Shown here piece by piece: positions 58,198 to 64,000 of a stretch of DNA of 64,000 bases; position 1 is the stretch's first letter, and every line of letters starts with the position of its first letter. Position numbers and translations under genes: made by a program. The stretch is from positions 1 through 64,000 of the forward strand of contig JAPEVF010000094.1 in the NCBI GenBank assembly GCA_029747585.1, read 5' to 3'. A model generated the notes under the pieces. The model had not been told where the DNA came from, did no database searches, and saw only the letters and a list, made by a program, of their open reading frames with translations. Source of the DNA: Pleurotus djamor. Lineage: Eukaryota; Basidiomycota; Agaricomycetes; Agaricales; Pleurotaceae.

Positions 58198-60987
58198 ATG
58201 TTCTCACCAAGGTTCTCCCCCCTCCCACGACGATGGCGTTCTCTGTTTCGAATACTTCAACATCTCCTGCAGTTGGTGCAAAAGGCGCGACGACATACCC
58301 AGCTATTCTTGACCTTCGTTTCTTTCTTGAATAAAAGCTTGCGCAGCTTGAGGGGGAAATTCCAGGCATTTCACTACACTGGGGCGGTCAAAGACGGAGG
58401 GTCTCGTAGGGATGATGGAAGGCACAAGGACAAATGGACTCCGGCATCCACTATCTCTGCGTCTCGCTTGCCATATGCCCTGGAACTCACTACCACGTCT
58501 CCAATTTCCATCCAAGCGACTTCAGATGCTTCAGAAGCGCAAGATCAAGTCACAAATTCGTCCTCGGTCGATGCACAGATCATCTCACCCCAGTGCCAAA
58601 GCCCTCCGGCAAAGATAACTTGCATGTTGTCCGAGCGCTATCCTGAGTTCTGGGGAATTGCACCATCCTTATTCAAGCGGTATGAACGCTCAAGGAAAAT
58701 GTAGGGTATCGGGATTTCTACCTTGAAACTTTATCTTTCTGACATGGTCATGTATATAGCCCTCGCGACTACCACGATACCATGATCCCGCCCTTCTCCG
58801 TTGATGCTTGTCGGTGGGTAGCCCATGTATGATTCCGGTTAATCTGAACCTACTAATTTCGAATGTAGTGACTCGCCAGCTGGGTGGATACCCTTCCAAC
58901 ATCCCGAGGGAGCCCTATACTTCCATTGTCCGCGTCAGGTTAGTTCCGCTTGCATGTCTGTATACCCACCTTCAAATCGACCATTACATTTTATGTTAGA
59001 ATATCTACACTGACGCTAACCTCACTGACAAAACTATCTCCGACGCCGTCATACGATTTGCCCAACGATATGAAATATTCTTGCATGAGAACCATATATC
59101 CCTCGACGGCTCCGTAGAGCTTGTCCTTGATTACGAAGAGGAGGGGGAGTACGAAGGAACTTGCGGCTACTACCTTGTTGATCATCAACGCCGGTCAGTG
59201 TTTTGGTTGGACGAGTTCAAGACGGAACACCTACCGGATTGGAACGAGGTACCCGGTGTCACGTCGCAAGCTCATATCCGTACGCTACCTCCTTTCGCCC
59301 AGTTTATTTGTGTTCATCGAATTGATTTTAGGTCATGAACTCGAGTCACAATATTGGTAAGGATACACGATCGTTGATGATGATATGTTAATCCAACAGA
59401 CTAATACTTCGCTAGGTATCATTGCGAACTCTTCCCCAACACCCGTGAATTAACTCAGAACATGATCGACGAAATCAGGGATTTGATAACCCATGCGTTG
59501 GGAGGTATGTTCCTCTTACCACATTCTCTCGTGCGTCGTAGCTCACTGTTGCTGAGATGTTGTGACCTCACCGTTCTCAACCATTGAATCAACGGCGGAT
59601 GAGCTCCAGGTGATACTGAAAACCATCAAGGCAGCTGAAAGTGAGTTTTTACCCTGTTGAGCGACTTGGACTCCCAAACATACCTCTCTGCAGGCCAAGT
59701 TGGGAAAACGGCGCCGGGGTCTGTCTGCATCATCAGTAGGTCATCTCTCTCCCAAACTCTGGCTTCCTGATTGCTTACTGCTTTCGTAGGCCGGTTCATG
59801 CACATACGCGGTATGTAGGACGCCGCTAGTTGATGGTTTGCGCCACTGACCATGATCTCCCTCTAGCGCGTCACCGTTTTCTCAACTTCCACGGTGAACC
59901 GCCAGCTCGCTTAGGTCGTGATCAAGCCATCTATAACGACCCCAAAGGCAACCAACGGTCCTACCTGATTTCGCTCATCTCCCCCATGCTCTTCAATGCC
60001 CCGGAAGTCCATCTCCGCACGCTGAACGCCGTATATGTAGACGAGATCGTCTACGCTCACGGGATCAATAAGTTCATCGAGAAGCTCAATTCGGAGTGGC
60101 AAGAGTTCATCCTCTATGTGAGTTATATCATTCCCCTTTCTATCTTCCAGGATCCGCTTATGGTGACCCGGATATCTGTGGTAATAGGCTACTGTGTTGC
60201 TCAACGCGAACGTAGCACTTCTTGCGATTCAGAGCGTTGATGGGAGTGGCGAAGGTCCCAAGTCGCCAATTCAGATATGCAGCTACATGTCGATTGCGAT
60301 GAGCGTTGGGAGCATCATACTTGGACTATTGCTTGTTCGACAAAATAGGACGAAGGGCAAAGACAGTGCGCCGGAAGCGGTACGTTCATCTACACCTCTC
60401 GCTTTCGCTCATGACATCCCAATTGCATGACCGGTCCTAGGCGCAATTCATGCGAAAGCATTCCCTCGAAATTTTGGCTATCTTGTACAGCTTGCCATAT
60501 GCACTCCTCATGTGGGCGTGAGTTATTCTTATTTTTCGCCGTTCTTATGAAGTGTAATTACCTTCTGTCCTGGAATAGGATGCTCGCTTTCTTGAGCGCC
60601 TTTGCGTTCCTCTGTTTCGACTCGACGGACCTTGCGACGAGGCTGGTCGTCATGTCAGTCTGCCTTCCTATCGCCATTCTCATCGCCTGGTGTATATGGT
60701 ATGCTTGGGAAAGCCATGGTCCCAACGCATGGTGGGAATCAGCCTTTGGAACCTTGGGTGGTTGGACCACTTTCGTGCTCGGGAAGTGTAAGATAAACAT
60801 ACACGGAGCATCAAACACAACAGGAGTGGCCGAACCAGAAGAGAGTCATGATCTAGGTCAGCCGGCGCAACAAGCTCAGGATGAATCTGGGAAGGTGGTT
60901 TCCCAGAGACCGAGGAAAGTCTTGAGGTGGGCAGCGTTTTTCGGATTGAAACGTAGGTCAATCGATTCGGACAAGACGACGGTTTGA
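58198..60987 (+). CDS. Basidiomycete WW-like / C-terminal multi-TM protein of unknown function
   Basis: I start at the ATG 58198 (MFSPRFSPLPRRW). After a basic, Ser-rich N terminus, the exon join gives a WW-like motif, SPAGWIPFQHPEGALYFHC, then NIYTDANLTD, GTCGYYLVDHQRRSVFWLDE, HELESQYWYHCELFPN, RFLNFHGEPPARLGRDQ, LISPMLFNAPEVHLRTLNAV and FIEKLNSEWQEF. Four hydrophobic helices follow (LLNANVALLAIQSVD, SIAMSVGSIILGLLLV, ILYSLPYALLMW, AILIAWCIWYAW). I know this architecture as a recurrent uncharacterised family in Agaricomycetes; no function is established to my knowledge. The stop is at 60985-60987. It converges on the acidic array. Confidence 0.75.
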
Positions 60988-61148
60988 TCGTTATATGCGC
61001 AGTTCTGTGTTTCGATACTCTGTTGTATCCATATCGTATGCCCTAGTAGACCCTACGCCTTACTGACCTTCATGTAACTTATCATCCAACTTCGTCGCTA
61101 AAATTTATACACACACTACGGACAGAAGCTCGGACATTGCGAAATGGA

Positions 61149-61837
61149 TTATCGGCCCCTCCCCGAGCCACCACGTCCTCTGCCTGATGATCCCCTGCTG
61201 GCACCAAAACTAGTGGGACCCTTTATCCGAAAGCTATGAAGAGGTGAGTTAGTACTCTATAGGCTGGGCTTCATGATGTAACATGGAGGACATAAGTACC
61301 TTGGAGGAGTGGGCGGTCTACAGACGCGTCGTTCAGTAAATCGTCGCCCAGAGGATTTCCATGACTAACTTATCATCATTGACATCGCCGTCGCTAGCTT
61401 GAAGAGCTTCTTCTTCTTCTTCTTCTTCTTCTTCTTCTTCTTCTTCTTCTTCTTCTTCACTTCTAACAGCCTTGTCAGCCTCGGGCTTCTTCAAGTCTTC
61501 GGCACCAATTGCGCCCTCAGCATCAACATGCTTGCCGATATCCGACTCCACTAACCCAGGAGCCCTATCCTCGTATTCAAAAACGGGTTCATGAGCGTAT
61601 AAGTCAACAAAGAGAAGGCCAAGTTCACTCAGTTTGTCCATCCTTTGACTCAGGTTGCGTGTCCATTTCGTTGGGATCATCACGGGCTTCGCTTGCTTTT
61701 ATCAGATCTTGCGGATCTAGATGTCTAAACGGTTATACCATAGCCACGGCTTCGTGATCAGCGATAAAGGAGGTATTAGGGTAGGGAAGTGGGTCCATGT
61801 ACCTTGGATCTTCATTTGAGACACTGCCCGAAGACAT
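61149..61837 (-). CDS. Acidic disordered RGG-tail protein, array member 1
   Basis: It starts at 61837 with MSSGSVSNEDPR, then RHLDPQDLIKASEARDDPNE, PGLVESDIGKHVDAEGA, a run of 17 glutamates encoded by the TTC microsatellite on the plus strand, and a last exon (61149-61233) ending in GASRGSSGRGRGGSGRGR before the stop. Exon order and phases match member 2. RGG tails bind RNA or are arginine-methylated in many nuclear proteins; the acidic region may act as a histone or basic-protein chaperone, but that is inference. Internal exon borders near the poly-Glu are not fully fixed. I recognise no named family. Confidence 0.55.
61408..61458 (+). repeat. (TTC)17 microsatellite inside coding sequence
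   Basis: Seventeen uninterrupted TTC triplets (GAA on the coding minus strand) encode the poly-Glu tract of array member 1. Being in frame, length changes would alter the protein by whole residues. Confidence 0.95.
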
Positions 61838-62047
61838 TTCTGGTGTCTGGTTGAGATGGGAAGTAACTTCGAAGGTTCCTATGACGACATCCATCAGGGC
61901 CTCAAAGTTATCAAGCGCCAGCCATCCCAGGATGAGTTGAGAACGGAGATAGCTCGACGTGATGTCCTTTTGTGTTCGACTGGAACAAAATTGATTCAGC
62001 GCTGAACAAGTTGCAGAAATCTTGGCTTCTTCCGCGTCTTATCTTAG

Positions 62048-62059
62048 AGGGCGGCCCCT
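62048..62059. repeat. Repeated motif 3' of array members 2 and 3
   Basis: AGGGCGGCCCCT occurs here and at 63318-63329, each time followed within a few bases by ACCCCTGT. The sites lie about 180 bp and 20 bp downstream of the stops of members 2 and 3, so the 3' flanks were duplicated with the genes. I see no gene in 61838-62239 or 62907-63347. Confidence 0.5.
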
Positions 62060-62239
62060 AGGATAACCCCTGTGGACCACACCGTCCCTCACTACGATCG
62101 AGGACAAGTTCTGCGAATACCGAGGAAGTCTACATATTTCTACACGAGACTGCTTCCAAAGGCTGATGAACTCATTTCCTAATTGACACAGCAAAAACAT
62201 CAGTAGTGACCGCTGTTGTATGCGCTATTTAGCAATCGC

Positions 62240-62906
62240 CTACCCTCCTCGGCCACGGCCCCTCCCACCTCCCCTACTGGCACCGAATACAGGCGGTGCT
62301 CGATGTCTAAAGCTATTAGCGGGATAAGACTCTCCGTTGAATCAAATGTGAACAGAGCGTGTCGACATACCCTGGAGGAGGCGGCGGTCTGGCATTCGGA
62401 TATGGATGATCACAAAGTTCAGGTCAATAATGAGTGGATGGTAGCAAATGTTGGTGCTGCTAACCCATCCGATTCATCATCGTCATCATCGTCCTCGTCC
62501 TCGTCCTCGTTGGTGTCGTCGTCACTATCACCATCTTTGGCTTTGGATTTCCCGTTGTCCTCAGCATCCTTTTTAACATCTTCCGCTCTTCCAGCTAATC
62601 CAGGAGACCTTTCATCAAGCACCAAGGGGTCAATTGTTCTCGAAGTCAACAAGGAAGAGTTTAAGTTCACTCAGCATGTTCCACCTCTCTCTCAGGCAAC
62701 TGCACACTCTCCTCGATCGAATCATCGCGAGCTTCATCATCATTCTTTATCGGATCTTTCTGATCTGGATAACTGCGGGCAGTTACATCATCAGTCATGC
62801 GAGGAAAAGATTCCGGATGCGATTGGTGGACTCAGTTGGTGTATTAGGATAAGAGACCGTACCTTGGATCGTCGCTCGAAGAATGATGGGCACTGCCTGA
62901 AGACAT
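62240..62906 (-). CDS. Acidic disordered RGG-tail protein, array member 2
   Basis: It starts at 62906 (MSSGSAHHSSSDDP), followed by SYPDQKDPIKNDDEARDDS, SPGLAGRAEDVKKDAEDNGK, an Asp/Glu run (DSDDDTNEDEDEDDDDDDES) and a last exon ending PPVFGASRGGGRGRGRGG before the stop at 62240-62242. The paired segments EARDD, PGL and FGASRG...GRGRGG align with member 1 at the same exon positions, showing common descent; the acidic runs differ in composition (Asp here, Glu there). Function unknown; nuclear or RNA-associated by composition only. Confidence 0.55.
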
Positions 62907-63347
62907 TGTTGGGTTTGTTGGAGTAGTTCTGGGCAACGAGAGATGAGACCCTCAACGCTCTCTATCATAAGGCTCCGTGGAATTCGTCCTTGACGGCATC
63001 GATAAGGTACCCCGCATCTCATCCCTCGCTATCAGGCGCCATGATCCCACGATGGGCGAGAATAGATGACTTTGAGCATATCACTAATCCGAAGACCACG
63101 GTATGCGACAATTGGACTCGATCGACCACTCAAGCTGACCGATACTTGGTCTAGTAGTCGCAGTCGTCATACAAAGTAAGTATGATATGATTCATCTGTG
63201 GACTTCAGAAACGAGAAGCTAGAAACATGATCCAGGTCTTCGAGACGAACCGATGGTCATGCAATGGGTCACGGGTAAATCGCAACAGCTCTGAATTGAC
63301 CAAGTCTTTCTCGATATAGGGCGGCCCCTGCGTACCCCTGTATGTAC

Positions 63348-63980
63348 CTATTTCTTTGCTGCTTTAATTCGCTCCTTCTCCTTCTTTTCCCTCTCCTCTC
63401 TCTCCTTCTTCTCCTTCTTCGCCCTTTCCTTCTTCTGCTGTTCCGTTAGGGTTCCTGAACTAGTCGTATACTTGATGGGGGCTCGGGCTCGAAAATCAGA
63501 TGGTTCGCTAAAAGAGGAACAACCAGTTACAGGTCAGGTTGGGCGAAAACCACTGGCTCTCTTATTTGAAGCTTACCCATCTCCGTCCGACTCATCGATA
63601 TCTTCCTCTGAATCAAATTCTTCGCTGTTTTCTTCGTCATCTTTCGTATGGTCAAGTTCGGGTACTACTCGTTCCCCTCTCGTCGACCTCGACACGGGCG
63701 GCTCGGGGTCATCTGGTGAGGAGCTAAGCGCGTCATAAGAAAGGAAAAGTGAGAAGGTGATCATTAAAAGCCTTTACTCTGTCTGTCTGGCCTTCCCGTT
63801 GTCCTTCTCAGCGTCATCCTCAGGACTTGGGGTTCTTCGGGAATGCTCCTCGCTCACACCTGTGAAGCTATCACGAGTCATTATCAGTATTTAGCGATTG
63901 TTCTGGAGCATCAAGTCTCACTTTGATGGTTGTATTTCAACTGCCGTTTGCGTGTCTGTGTCTGCGTCAACTGAAGACAT
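63348..63980 (-). CDS. Acidic disordered protein with Lys/Glu tail, array member 3
   Basis: It starts at 63980 (MSSVDADTDTQTAVEIQP), then FTGVSEEHSRRTPSPEDDAE and KDNGKARQT, SSPDDPEPPVSRSTRGERV, an acidic run (DDEENSEEFDSEEDIDESDG) and a C-terminal exon beginning FRARAPIKYTTSSGT and ending in a highly charged helix (QQKKERAKKEKKEREEREKK) before the stop at 63348-63350. The MSS start, a DAE-DNGK element shared with member 2 and a similar exon layout place it in the same array, but the RGG tail is replaced by a Lys/Glu helix. The gene ends 20 bases from the window edge, so its promoter is outside. Confidence 0.5.
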
Positions 63981-64000
63981 ATTGCTGTTGAAAAATGATA

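Noticed and set aside
1..64000. tRNA, rRNA, CRISPR or operon structures
   Set aside because: I found no convincing tRNA arms or rRNA; CRISPR and operons are not expected in this intron-rich fungal sequence.

Overview
The window looks like a piece of a mushroom-forming basidiomycete (Agaricomycetes) nuclear genome. Genes are dense, on both strands, and cut by many introns of roughly 50-60 nt with GT...AG borders; the families present (tandem P450s, F-box proteins with an N-terminal F-box, an F-box/LRR protein starting with a coiled coil, a WW-like/multi-TM basidiomycete family, Gin4-type kinase, GH47, DUR3) fit that group. The assembly is a draft: isolated single N bases occur, and in three genes dropping the N restores the reading frame. 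Names rest on motifs read by eye, without database searches.

Layout. 0-2.5 kb: no supported gene up to 1.6 kb, then a 554-bp TIR element with TA flanks whose right end coincides with the break in an F-box gene remnant. 2.8-6.4 kb: a FYVE-like/SAP-like/RING ubiquitin ligase (-) head to head with a histidine-phosphatase (phosphoglycerate-mutase-like) gene (+). 6.6-11 kb: a cytochrome P450 (P450-A, +) and an ADH1-type alcohol dehydrogenase. 11.3-16.9 kb: an RSC8/SWI3 chromatin-remodelling subunit and a Gin4/Nim1-type kinase, tail to tail. 17.1-29 kb: housekeeping genes (Sec20 SNARE, a PHD-like + chromodomain protein, a single-pass mucin-like membrane protein, NAA10 acetyltransferase, a Tlg1/syntaxin-6 SNARE, a CSC1/OSCA channel). 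29.4-37 kb: three head-to-tail P450 genes (B, C, D; -), one of them frameshifted. 37.5-43.4 kb: a full-length F-box gene, homologous to the remnant at 2.2 kb, and a secreted/ER GH47 mannosidase. 43.8-47.4 kb: two related cysteine-containing, Ser/Thr-rich GPI-type surface proteins flanking the OST subunit Swp1/ribophorin II. 47.7-61 kb: an unrecognised membrane gene, an F-box/LRR gene, a DUR3-type urea transporter, proteasome subunit RPN3, an NDUFAF2-like complex I factor and a WW-like/multi-TM basidiomycete protein. 61.1-64 kb: three tandem genes for acidic disordered proteins, two ending in RGG tails and one in a Lys/Glu tail.

How they fit together. Most neighbours are unrelated housekeeping genes sharing short divergent promoters; CACGTG occurs in three of the head-to-head promoters. 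The accessory layer is the P450/F-box set: both the left and right ends carry an F-box gene facing away from a P450, consistent with an inverted segmental duplication followed by tandem expansion of P450s on the right and decay of the F-box copy on the left. No PKS, NRPS or terpene synthase is visible, so this is not evidently a secondary-metabolite cluster. The least familiar items are the PHD-like/chromodomain protein and the tandem acidic/RGG array at the right edge.
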